Shown: positions 1-6,738, counted from the stretch's first letter. The stretch: DNA of 15,195 nucleotides from JBBSEZ01 sp038239195 (GCA_038239195.1 JBBSEZ010000240.1:1-15195); one strand, 5' to 3'. The notes: a model not told the origin generated them from the letters alone. Translations and numbers: made by a program.

Positions 1-480
1 CGCCTCCTCGATCTGCCGCTGGGCCCACGGCTGCTGCTCTTCTCGCGCCGCCTCCAGCGCGGGCACCGCCAGGTCTCCGAGTCGCTCCAGCGCCACCCGA
101 GCCGCATTCTGGACCGGGCGGGCGCCATACTTGAGCGCCCCAAGGAGCGGGGCAACGGCCTCCGGCTCGCGGCGCTCCCCCAGTATTTCCGCGGCGGCCC
201 GCCCCACCTGCGCGTCGGCGTGGTTCAGTCCCCGGCACAGCGCCGGAAAGGCTGCGGGCCCTTGCCGTCCGAGGGAAGTACGGGCAGCCTCCCGGACCGA
301 AGCGTGCGCATCGCGCAGCATTTCGAGCAACTGGTCGGCTGCCCACGGCCCGGACACCTCGCCCAGTTGCGCCGCTGCGCGTTCTCGCGCGCCGGGCTCG
401 GCGCTGTGCGCCTGCTTCGCCAACGGCGACTGGTCTGGGGCGGGCTCGCCGAGAAAGAACCGTTTCAGCCAACCCAGCAT
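1..480 (-). CDS. HEAT-repeat protein, N-terminal 160 residues (runs off left edge)
   Basis: Reading leftward from an ATG at 480-478, the frame stays open to base 1, giving 160 residues with no stop, so the gene is partial. The protein begins MLGWLKRFFLGE. It then shows repeated two-helix units rich in Ala, Leu, Glu and Arg, with motifs such as DAHASVREAARTSLG (about residues 57-71) and RPVQNAARVALERLGDLAVP. These match the HEAT / PBS-lyase-like repeat pattern (D-x-x-x-x-V-R-x-x-A-x-x-A-L). Such repeats are protein-binding scaffolds, and no catalytic motif is visible. A strong Shine-Dalgarno (AAGGAGG, plus-strand 487-493) lies 6 nt before the ATG and fixes the start. It is divergent from the NYN gene at 786. 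The HEAT assignment is confident; the cellular role is unknown. Confidence 0.75.
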   Translation of the reverse strand, partial: MLGWLKRFFLGEPAPDQSPLAKQAHSAEPGARERAAAQLGEVSGPWAADQLLEMLRDAHASVREAARTSLGRQGPAAFPALCRGLNHADAQVGRAAAEILGERREPEAVAPLLGALKYGARPVQNAARVALERLGDLAVPALEAAREEQQPWAQRQIEEA

Positions 481-547
481 GAGGCCCCTCCTTCGGCGCG
501 TCCCCCGCGCGCTCGCGCCGAGCAGAAACGCGCAGAACGGTGAGGGT

Positions 548-576
548 AGCATCCGGCGAGCGCCGCCTCTTGTCAA
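548..576 (-). promoter_or_regulatory. Candidate sigma70-type promoter for the HEAT-repeat gene
   Basis: On the minus strand a perfect TTGACA (plus-strand 571-576) is followed by a 17-bp spacer and GATGCT (553-548). The -10 match is weak (3 of 6). Position and spacing suit a start about 60 nt upstream of the ATG at 480. This is inference from consensus matching only. Confidence 0.35.
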
Positions 577-605
577 GGAAAAAGCCTGCCGTGGCGGCGA
601 TCACG

Positions 606-641
606 AAGCCGCAAGCGGCGAACGTCGAGGGCCCGCCGCTT
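606..641. repeat. Hairpin repeat, copy A (shares modules with 5522-5561)
   Basis: AAGCGGCG (613-620) pairs exactly with CGCCGCTT (634-641) around a 13-nt loop. The loop includes AACGTCGAGGG (621-631), and AAGCCGCAA precedes and overlaps the left arm (606-614). Both modules occur in the same order and on the same strand in the hairpin at 5522-5561. It lies in the 305-bp divergent intergenic region 481-785, where no gene is supported. It may belong to a dispersed repeat family. Confidence 0.5.
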
Positions 642-720
642 CCAGTTCCGCGATCGGCGCCCACGGGCTCGCTGCCGCGCCTGGATCGCCGATCTTCGCC
701 GCAATCGATCCGGTTTCCCC

Positions 721-749
721 TTGGCCCGGTCCGCGCAGGGTGACACAAT
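721..749 (+). promoter_or_regulatory. Candidate promoter for the NYN nuclease gene
   Basis: TTGGCC (721-726, 4 of 6 to consensus) is separated by exactly 17 bp from CACAAT (744-749, 4 of 6). It would start transcription roughly 30 nt before the ATG at 786. GC-rich DNA gives such matches by chance, so this is tentative. Confidence 0.25.
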
Positions 750-785
750 GCCCACTGACGCCTCGGGGCCCCACGCACGCGGACG

Positions 786-1322
786 ATGCGCTACCTCATC
801 GACGGCTACAACCTGGCTTACGCCATGAGCCTGCTGACGCCGGGCCCGCAGCCGCCTCATCGACTCGAGCTCGTGCGCGAAACGCTCCTCCTCAAGGTGG
901 CGGGGCGCCACGGCCCCGCCGGCGAGGAAGTCACCGTCGTCTTCGACGCCAGCCGTGCCAAACATCGCTCGACCATGCCGCAGAGCTTTCAGGGCGTGCG
1001 CGTCCTCTTTGCCCAGGAGGAGTCCGCCGACGACCTCATCGAGGACGTCCTCGGGCGCGAGAAGACGCCGCGCACCCTGACCGTCGTGTCGGATGACCGC
1101 CGCTTGCAGCAGTCGGCGCGCCGGCGCGGCTGCCCTCCCCTGGGCTGCCTCGATTACATGGAGCTCTTGCGCGCCTTCCGTGCCCCCTCGCCCGCGGTCT
1201 CTGCCCCCGAGCTCCTCAAGCCCGGCGCCGACCCCAACCTCGACAAGAAGCACTGGCTCGAGACGTTCGGCGACGTCGATAACGACCCAAAACTGCGCGA
1301 CGACCTCGACCGCTTTTCGTGA
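786..1322 (+). CDS. YacP-like NYN (PIN-fold) ribonuclease
   Basis: 178-residue protein with the acidic motifs of the NYN/YacP (DUF901) family: IDGYN at residues 5-9, VVFDAS at 51-56 (D54), SADDLIEDVL at 80-89 and VVSDDR at 100-105. These acidic residues would bind metal in a PIN-like nuclease fold. Known YacP relatives (Rae1 of Bacillus subtilis) cleave RNA on the ribosome; the substrate here is not known. The charged tail after about residue 130 is a lineage-specific extension with no recognised motif. The start is set by the conserved N-terminal motif, since no good Shine-Dalgarno is visible and the leader looks short. The next gene begins 40 bp downstream in the same direction, so the two may be co-transcribed. 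Confidence 0.85.
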   Translation: MRYLIDGYNLAYAMSLLTPGPQPPHRLELVRETLLLKVAGRHGPAGEEVTVVFDASRAKHRSTMPQSFQGVRVLFAQEESADDLIEDVLGREKTPRTLTVVSDDRRLQQSARRRGCPPLGCLDYMELLRAFRAPSPAVSAPELLKPGADPNLDKKHWLETFGDVDNDPKLRDDLDRFS

Positions 1323-1362
1323 AGGGATCGTGCGCCGAGTCTCGTTTCTGGAAGGAGGCCTC

Positions 1363-2019
1363 ATGTTCCGACTCGCGCTTCTGGGCAGCATGGCGCTCCT
1401 CTCGACGGCGCTCCAGGCGGCCGACGAGAAGGCGCCTCCCCTCCGTTTGACCAAGGCCGACCTCGGCAAAGTGCCGGCCGGCTGGAAAGCGGCGCAGACC
1501 GGCAAGGGCGTCGCCAGCACGTGGAAGGTGGAGGCGGACGCCACGGCGCCCTCCAAGGGCGGGCTCGTGTTGACGCAGATGGCCAAGGGGCCGCGCTCCA
1601 CGTTCAACCTGTGCGTGGCCGAGGGCGGCACCTACCAGGACGTCGAGGTTCGCGTCTCTTTCAAGCCGTTGCGCGGCAAGGACGACCAGGGCGGCGGCAT
1701 CGTCTGGCGCTATCAGGACGCCAACAACTATTACGTCGCCCGCTTCAACCCGCTCGAAGACAACTTCCGGCTGTACAAGGTCGTCGCCGGCAAGCGCAAG
1801 CAAATCGAGTCGGCCGAACCGCTCGCGGCCAAGGCGGGCTCGTGGCACGTGCTTGCCATCAAGCACCAGGGCAATCGCATCGAGTGCTACCTCAACGGCA
1901 AGAAGCACCTCGACGCCAAGGACGATGGCATCAAGACCGCCGGGAAGGTGGGACTGTGGACGAAGGCCGACGCCATCACCTCGTTCGATCAGTTCGTGGT
2001 GCGCGGGCTGGGCAAGTAG
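1363..2019 (+). CDS. Secreted LamG-like / DUF1080-type protein
   Basis: 218-residue protein with a clear Sec signal peptide: a hydrophobic core after MFRLAL and probable cleavage after ALQA at residue 19. The mature part is one concanavalin-A-like beta-sandwich domain. Motifs include GGGIVWRYQDANNYYVARFN (110-129), FRLYKV (135-140), an IECYLNGK strand (173-180) and GKVGLWTKAD (194-203). This pattern belongs to the DUF1080 / 3-keto-disaccharide-hydrolase-like and family-16-like group, abundant in planctomycetes. No catalytic pair is obvious, so a carbohydrate-binding role is as likely as hydrolysis. A Shine-Dalgarno (AAGGAGG, 1352-1358) 4 nt before the ATG decides this start; the frame is open further upstream, but that part overlaps the nuclease gene out of frame. 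Confidence 0.8.
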   Translation: MFRLALLGSMALLSTALQAADEKAPPLRLTKADLGKVPAGWKAAQTGKGVASTWKVEADATAPSKGGLVLTQMAKGPRSTFNLCVAEGGTYQDVEVRVSFKPLRGKDDQGGGIVWRYQDANNYYVARFNPLEDNFRLYKVVAGKRKQIESAEPLAAKAGSWHVLAIKHQGNRIECYLNGKKHLDAKDDGIKTAGKVGLWTKADAITSFDQFVVRGLGK

Positions 2020-2121
2020 AAAAAGAGTCGAAAAAGGGGAGAGGATGGATCGATTCGCCCGATTATTCTGCTTTGTGTGATGGCGGCCCCCCGATACCAA
2101 AGAAAGGAAGAGGAAGGTGCG

Positions 2122-2144
2122 CCGGCTGACGAGTCGTCTGCCGG
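2122..2144. repeat. Imperfect 23-bp palindrome between convergent genes
   Basis: CCGGC-T-GACGA-G-TCGTC-T-GCCGG is symmetric except for one T:T mismatch per arm and the central G. It lies in the 168-bp gap between the convergent genes ending at 2019 and 2188. No T-run follows on either strand, so it is not a classic intrinsic terminator. It could be a protein-binding palindrome or a weak bidirectional terminator. Confidence 0.4.
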
Positions 2145-2187
2145 TTGTGGCGAGGAGGGCGAGCCGAGGGCCTGTCCTCCGCTGAAC

Positions 2188-2967
2188 TCATCCCTCGTCC
2201 TTTCTCCTTCCAAACTCGCCGATCTGACCGGCGAGGCGCCCCACCTCGCGCGTGAAGGCATGGTCGGCGTAGTGCAAACAGAACAGGCCGCTGCTCCCCA
2301 ACTGAAGCATCTCCTCGTTGAACGGAAAGATGGCGGCCACGTCGATGTTGTACGTGGCCTCCACCTGGTTGCGGAGCGCCTTCCAGTCCAGGCTGGTCAG
2401 GGCCTTGTTGATGACCAGGAGCAGGTGCGGGACGTTCAACTTCCGGGCCACCTCCACGGTCACGGCCGTCCCCTGGAAGTCCTGATGGTCGGGGCGCAGG
2501 ATCAGCACGGTCACGTCCGAGAGGGAGATCGACAGCAGGGTCTCCTCGTTGAGCCCGGGGTGGGTGTCGATGAAGAGGTAGTCCAGCCGGAGCTTTTCGA
2601 GCAGGTCGCGGTAGCCATCGGCCAGCAGGCCAATGTCGTATCCTTCCCGGAGGACGCGCGCGATCTCGCCGGCCTTGATGCTCGACGGGATGAGAAAGAC
2701 GGTACCGCCCCGCGCCGCCACGGCGGGCGGGGTGATGTTGTAGGCGGTGTCCTCGATGGCGCAACGGCCCCAGAGGTAGTCGTTCAGAGATCGGTTGATC
2801 GTGCCTTCGTCCAGCCCGAACAACACGTGAATGCCGGGCGACTGAATGTCGGTGTCGATGATGCCGACGCGCAGGCCGGCGCAGGCGACGGTGGCCGCCA
2901 GGTTGGCGGTCAGGTTCGATTTCCCCGTTCCTCCTCGATAGGAGTGGACAGACACGATCATCGCCAT
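2188..2967 (-). CDS. ParA/MinD-like P-loop ATPase with Arg in the deviant Walker A
   Basis: 259-residue SIMIBI-class ATPase. The P-loop YRGGTGKSN (residues 10-18) begins four residues after the first beta strand. Walker A' is IIDTDIQSPG (36-45) and Walker B is LFIDTHPG (131-138). A conserved INKAL segment sits where ParA/MinD proteins read the adenine. In typical ParA/MinD the P-loop reads KGGxGKT, and the first Lys acts across the dimer; here that position is Arg11. Family members use ATP-dependent dimerisation to position cargo or bind membrane or DNA; the cargo is unknown. The ATG follows the histidine kinase stop by only 7 bp, so it is almost certainly the last gene of the minus-strand operon. 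The second Met (residue 3) is an alternative start. Confidence 0.85.
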   Translation of the reverse strand: MAMIVSVHSYRGGTGKSNLTANLAATVACAGLRVGIIDTDIQSPGIHVLFGLDEGTINRSLNDYLWGRCAIEDTAYNITPPAVAARGGTVFLIPSSIKAGEIARVLREGYDIGLLADGYRDLLEKLRLDYLFIDTHPGLNEETLLSISLSDVTVLILRPDHQDFQGTAVTVEVARKLNVPHLLLVINKALTSLDWKALRNQVEATYNIDVAAIFPFNEEMLQLGSSGLFCLHYADHAFTREVGRLAGQIGEFGRRKDEG

Positions 2968-2974
2968 CGGCCAA

Positions 2975-5473
2975 TTACTCGCTTGCTTTCCCCAGGCCCA
3001 TTAACCGCCGCACTTCCTCGCAGACGGGGGCGCGGGGGGCCCCACCGCGTCGCCCGAGTCGGGCGAGCTGGTCGCTCAGGCGGGCTCGGTCCTCCTCGGA
3101 AAGGCGCGCCGGGGTGAGGACCACCACCGGGATCGAGCGCCAGGCCGGGGCGTGGGCCAACTCGTTCAAGAGCTCGAACGCGCCGGGCTCGGGCAGGAGC
3201 AGGTTGACGAAGATCAGGGAAGGCCGCCTCCAGCTCAGGTGCCCCAGCGCCACCGTGCCGGTGTCCGCCGAGGCTGTCGTCCAGCCCGCCTGCTTGAGCA
3301 GGCCGAGGAGGTGGCGCCGGCCGATCGCGTCGTTCTCCACCACCAGCACCTCTCCCTGGGCGGGCGGACATTGGCGCAGCACCGCCTCCAGCCGGCCCTC
3401 CTCGACGGGGCAAGCGAGGTAATCGAAAGCTCGCAGGGCGTGGCCGGCCTCCGCCTCCTGGCGCAGAGAAACCAGCGCGACCGGAACGTCCGCGAGGGCG
3501 CTGTCGGCGTCGAGGGCCGCCAGGGTGGACCACCCCTCTGCCCCCGTCATCAGCATTTCCACGACGATGGCAACCGGGTGAACGGCCCGGGCCCTCTTCA
3601 GGGCCTCGTCGGCGCGCGGCGCCAAGATCGCGTCGAGCCCTTGAGGGGCCAGCGCGCGGGCGAGGCGGGCCCGGCCTTCGTCCCCGTCGTCCACGAGCAG
3701 GACGGCGGGCCGCGCTGGACGGGCAGGGGCGGGCGCCGGCGCGGGAGGGGCGAGCGCCCTTGCCTCGCCGTCCGGGCTGGCGACCACGCGCGGGAGCCGG
3801 ATCGTGAAGGTCGAGCCCTTGCCGGGCTCGCTCTCGACGGTCACGTCGCCGCCCATCAACTGGCAGAACTTGCGGCTGATCGCGAGGCCCAGGCCGGTGC
3901 CTCCGTAGCGGCGCGTCGTGGAGGAGTCGGCCTGGGCGAACGCCTGGAACAGCCTGCCCACCTGCTCGGAGGTCAGCCCGATCCCGGTGTCCGCGACGTG
4001 GAAGGCCACCCAATCCTTCCCGCCCCGCGCCTCGGGCTCGACGCGCAGCGCGATGGTGCCCTTGTCGGTGAACTTGCAGGCGTTGCTGAGCAGGTTGTAC
4101 AGGCACTGCCGCAGCCGGGTGACGTCGGCGTGCATTCCCGCCGGGGCGCCGGCGCACTCCACCACCAGACGGTTGGCGTTCTTATCGACCAGCGGCCGGA
4201 CGGTCGCGACCACGTCCTGGAGGAGCTCGGGCAGGGCGAACGTCTCCAGGCACAACTCGAGCTTGCCGGCCTCCACCTTGGACAGGTCGAGGACGTCGTT
4301 GATGAGGGCGAGCAGGTGCGTGCCCGAGGCCCGGATCTTGAGCAGGTCGGGGACGAGCGCGGTCTGTTCGGCGTCCTCGGCCTCTTCCTGCAACAGTTCG
4401 CTGTAGCCGATGATGGCGTTAAGGGGAGTGCGCAGCTCGTGGCTCATGTTGGCCAGGAACCGACTTTTCGACCGATTGGCCTCCTCGGCAGACTCCTTGG
4501 CCTCGCGCAACAGCACCTCGGTCCGCCTGTGCTCCAAAACCTCCCGTTCGAGGGCGGAGTTGGTCTGCCCCAGCTCGGCCGTGCGCGTGGCGACGCGCTC
4601 CTCGAGGGTGAGCTGGGCATCGCGCAACGAGTCGGCCGTGCGGTTGAACGCCCCCAGCATGGTCCCCAGTTCGTCGCGCGCCAGCCCCCCGATGCGCGCC
4701 GACGTGGTCGGGTCGGCGGCCACCTGCTCCATGACCGCGACCGCCTCGCGCACCCGGCGGTGGACGAGGCGCTCGAACAGCACGTGGAGCACGAGCAGCA
4801 GCGAGAGGGCCAGCCCCCCGTGCAGGCCGAGCACCTTCCAGAACACCGCCCGCTGGTTGGCGCGCAGGTCCTGGGTCGGGACGCTCACCATCATGATCGT
4901 CTGGATCTCCCCCTTCACCCAGTCGTAGCCCTGGCTGGTCCCGTACCGCCGGCGCACCGCCTCGGGGGCCTCCGAAGCCGGGCCGTGGCAGCGGAGGCAG
5001 CTGCGCTCCACCAGCAGCGGGCGGGCCACGTAGAAATGCTCCTCGCCGTCGCGCTGGGAAAAGCCGGCGAGCTCTTGCAATTCGCGGTCGGCCTGGAAGC
5101 GGCGGATGAGTTCCTCCTCGTGGGGCCGGGCGCGGTTCTTCTCGTTGAGCGGGTTGAGCGTCGCCTCGCGGAAGGAATAGCCCGGCAGCCTCTCCTGGAG
5201 CGCCTCGAACGTGCCCCGCGCCACCAGGCTCGGGGTCTCGGCCTCGAAGACGATCGAGCCGAGGTGCTCCGTCTGCCGCTGCACCGCGGGGCGCATGACC
5301 TTGCTGGTGTAGTCGCGGCAGGCCTGCCCGAAGTACAGGATGGTATCGGCGCGCTGGCGGGCCTCCGCCTCGAGAGACCGCTGCTCGTCCTGGATCAGCA
5401 CCCAGGCCGTGGCCCCCAGGGTCGCGGCGAGAAGGACCAGCACGGTGATGCCAAACTTGGCGCTCAGCCTCAT
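2975..5473 (-). CDS. Membrane heme-c (Tll0287-like) sensor histidine kinase with two degenerate receiver domains
   Basis: 832 residues. TM1 about 8-27; periplasmic DUF3365/Tll0287-like sensor 28-210 with a CLRCH heme-c motif (C159, C162, H163); TM2 about 212-234; HAMP about 235-288; coiled coil to about 335; HisKA with SHELRTP (H345); HATPase with N-box NLLSNACKFTD (460-470), ADTGIG (494-499) and GGTGLGL (524-530); an Ala/Pro linker (572-590); then two receiver-like domains (591-705 and 709-832). In the first, the phospho-acceptor position is Glu639 (VVEMLM) and the usual KP lysine is Cys. In the second it is Asn757 (VNLLLP). Both keep part of the acidic pocket (D595/D596; E713/D715). The kinase core looks intact, so signalling onward must use another partner or phosphate-independent receivers. 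The start is the ATG directly before TM1, with a purine-rich GAGGAGAGG upstream. Confidence 0.9.
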   Translation of the reverse strand: MRLSAKFGITVLVLLAATLGATAWVLIQDEQRSLEAEARQRADTILYFGQACRDYTSKVMRPAVQRQTEHLGSIVFEAETPSLVARGTFEALQERLPGYSFREATLNPLNEKNRARPHEEELIRRFQADRELQELAGFSQRDGEEHFYVARPLLVERSCLRCHGPASEAPEAVRRRYGTSQGYDWVKGEIQTIMMVSVPTQDLRANQRAVFWKVLGLHGGLALSLLLVLHVLFERLVHRRVREAVAVMEQVAADPTTSARIGGLARDELGTMLGAFNRTADSLRDAQLTLEERVATRTAELGQTNSALEREVLEHRRTEVLLREAKESAEEANRSKSRFLANMSHELRTPLNAIIGYSELLQEEAEDAEQTALVPDLLKIRASGTHLLALINDVLDLSKVEAGKLELCLETFALPELLQDVVATVRPLVDKNANRLVVECAGAPAGMHADVTRLRQCLYNLLSNACKFTDKGTIALRVEPEARGGKDWVAFHVADTGIGLTSEQVGRLFQAFAQADSSTTRRYGGTGLGLAISRKFCQLMGGDVTVESEPGKGSTFTIRLPRVVASPDGEARALAPPAPAPAPARPARPAVLLVDDGDEGRARLARALAPQGLDAILAPRADEALKRARAVHPVAIVVEMLMTGAEGWSTLAALDADSALADVPVALVSLRQEAEAGHALRAFDYLACPVEEGRLEAVLRQCPPAQGEVLVVENDAIGRRHLLGLLKQAGWTTASADTGTVALGHLSWRRPSLIFVNLLLPEPGAFELLNELAHAPAWRSIPVVVLTPARLSEEDRARLSDQLARLGRRGGAPRAPVCEEVRRLMGLGKASE

Positions 5474-5521
5474 GACAGGCCCCTCTCCTCGGAAAGGATG
5501 AAGGATGAAACCGAAGCGGGC

Positions 5522-5561
5522 CGCTAAGCCGCAAACGTCGAGGGTCGGTTGCGGCTTAGCG
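5522..5561. repeat. Perfect 13-bp inverted repeat in the operon (copy B of the hairpin family)
   Basis: CGCTAAGCCGCAA (5522-5534) is exactly complementary to TTGCGGCTTAGCG (5549-5561) with a 14-nt loop. It lies in the 122-bp gap between the SUMF1-fold gene and the kinase gene. No T-run follows on the minus strand. It could attenuate read-through or stabilise mRNA ends. AAGCCGCAA and AACGTCGAGGG are shared with 606-641. Confidence 0.65.
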
Positions 5562-5595
5562 ATCCCCCCAACCCTCTTGGTTCCTCCTTCCTCCT

Positions 5596-6480
5596 TCATA
5601 CTTGCGCCACCACTCGAAGGCCCGTGCAACTGTCCCTCTTGGTCGGGGGCAGCGCGTTGCGATAGGCCGAGCGGCAGGTGACGGCGTGATTGCGCCACGA
5701 GCCCCCGCGCAGGACGCGGAACCGACCGACGACCGGCCCGCTGGGGCCCCGCAAGGGCGACTCCGCGTAGTAATTCTCGTCGTACCAATCGGCACACCAC
5801 TCCCAGACGTTGCCGTGCAGGTCGTACAGCCCGAAGGTGTTCTCCTGATACGACCTCACCGGGCTCGTTTGGCCGAGGGCGGGGCCCGGCGCGGCGCCGT
5901 GGGGGTGGGTGCCGTCGAAGTTGGCCTGGAGCGACGACAGCGACTTGCCGAAGGCGAAGGGCAGCGATTCCCGGGCGCCGGCCCGGCAGGAGTGCTCCCA
6001 TTCCGCCTCCGTCGGCAGGCGGTAGATGCGCCCCGCGGCCTTCTCCTCCGGAAGGGCCGAGAGCTTCCGGCAGAAGTCCACGGCCTCTTCCCACGACACG
6101 TTCTCGACGGGATGGTCGGGCCCCCCGCCGTTGGCGCGCGTGAAGCGCGAGGGGTTGCGCCCCACGACCGCCTCGTATTGTGCTTGCGTGACGGCGGACG
6201 CTCCCAGATAGAACGCCTGGGGGACAGTGACCTCGTGCTGAGGGCCCTCGTTCTGGCGCCGGCCGGGCTCCTCGGGGGGAGAGCCCATGCGAAACTTCCC
6301 GGCCGGGATGAGGACGAGCTTCATGCCGACGGCGTTGGCAAGCGCCGCGGCCGACTGGCGCTTCTCGCCCTCGAGCCCGCTGAGAAGCTCCCCGATGTCG
6401 ATGGGGCGCCGCCCCGCGGGCGCGCGCCGGAAAGGTGGGCTAGGGCTGGGGTCGTTCCCGGGGGGTGGGGGGTCGGCCAC
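5596..6480 (-). CDS. SUMF1 / formylglycine-generating-enzyme-fold protein, probably not a true FGE
   Basis: 294 residues from a GTG at 6480. The first 25 residues are Pro-rich and probably disordered. The SUMF1 (C-type-lectin-like) domain runs from about 48 to the end: GMKLVLIPAGKFRMGS (52-67), RLPTEAEWE (154-162), GLYDLHGNVWEWCADWY (217-233), LRGGSW (257-262), CRSAYR (269-274) and GLRVV (287-291). Genuine FGEs carry two copper-binding cysteines five residues apart in the last segment. Only C269 is seen in that stretch, so oxidation of sulfatase cysteine is doubtful, and a binding or other oxidase role is likelier. There is no signal peptide from this start. The GTG is chosen because AAAGGAGG lies 4 nt upstream; the frame is open further, but that part has unconvincing composition. 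It is the first gene of the operon with the kinase and the ParA-like ATPase. Confidence 0.82.
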   Translation of the reverse strand: MADPPPPGNDPSPSPPFRRAPAGRRPIDIGELLSGLEGEKRQSAAALANAVGMKLVLIPAGKFRMGSPPEEPGRRQNEGPQHEVTVPQAFYLGASAVTQAQYEAVVGRNPSRFTRANGGGPDHPVENVSWEEAVDFCRKLSALPEEKAAGRIYRLPTEAEWEHSCRAGARESLPFAFGKSLSSLQANFDGTHPHGAAPGPALGQTSPVRSYQENTFGLYDLHGNVWEWCADWYDENYYAESPLRGPSGPVVGRFRVLRGGSWRNHAVTCRSAYRNALPPTKRDSCTGLRVVAQV

Positions 6481-6484
6481 GGTG

Positions 6485-6492
6485 CCTCCTTT
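6485..6492 (-). promoter_or_regulatory. Shine-Dalgarno deciding the GTG start of the SUMF1-fold gene
   Basis: The minus strand reads AAAGGAGG, then CACC, then GTG. It is the best ribosome site in this stretch and argues against starts further upstream. Confidence 0.6.
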
Positions 6493-6546
6493 GGCAACGT
6501 CCGCCAAGCATGAAAGGCCTTCAGCCGAGGCGGAGTGCGCTCTGCG

Positions 6547-6575
6547 AGCATAGCAAACGAGAAGGGACAGGGCAA
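6547..6575 (-). promoter_or_regulatory. Candidate sigma70-type promoter of the SUMF1-kinase-ParA operon
   Basis: On the minus strand TTGCCC (plus-strand 6575-6570) is followed by a 17-bp spacer and TATGCT (6552-6547), each 4 of 6 to consensus with optimal spacing. Transcription would begin near 6540, giving a leader of about 60 nt. The nested inverted repeat at 6601-6701 lies just upstream, where an activator could act. Confidence 0.4.
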
Positions 6576-6600
6576 CTTGGAAGGACAACTCGAGGCATTG

Positions 6601-6701
6601 GGCGAGCGGCAGGAACAGGCCTCCCTGGAGGACGGCGCTCCAGATCCGTCCGGCCGGCGCAGGAGATCCGTCCTCCAACAAACCAACTCCTGCCGCTCGC
6701 C
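6601..6701. repeat. Nested inverted repeat (101 bp) between the divergent units
   Basis: Outer arms GGCGAGCGGCAGGA (6601-6614) and TCCTGCCGCTCGCC (6688-6701) are perfectly complementary over 14 bp. Inside them TGGAGGACGG (6626-6635) and CCGTCCTCCA (6668-6677) pair over 10 bp, separated from the outer arms by 11 and 10 unpaired bases. The centre holds a direct repeat AGATCCGTCC (6642-6651 and 6664-6673) and the palindrome CCGGCCGG. It could be a structured 5' leader of clpV, a regulator-binding element, or a MITE-like remnant. No target-site duplication was recognised. Confidence 0.7.
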
Positions 6702-6719
6702 TTAACGAGGGCCTGGCGC

Positions 6720-6738
6720 CAAGCAGGATTTTTGCTTG
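6720..6738. repeat. Short inverted repeat upstream of clpV
   Basis: CAAGCA (6720-6725) and TGCTTG (6733-6738) flank a 7-nt AT-rich loop. GGCGCC occurs on both sides (6715-6720 and 6745-6750). This small AT island in GC-rich DNA, about 100 bp before the clpV start, is a plausible operator or promoter element. No convincing -35/-10 pair was found. Confidence 0.25.

Noticed and set aside
131..1096. 321-residue open frame on the plus strand at the left end
   Set aside because: It overlaps the HEAT-repeat gene and the NYN gene, and its translation is Arg/Pro/Ala/Ser-rich without motifs.
2122..2144. Palindrome as an intrinsic terminator for the convergent genes
   Set aside because: No T-run follows on either strand and the stem has mismatches, so it is listed only as a palindrome.
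3152..5527. 791-residue open frame on the plus strand opposite the histidine kinase
   Set aside because: Same mirror effect; the translation is Arg/Gln/Leu-rich with no domain, and the opposite strand has a full kinase with all motifs.
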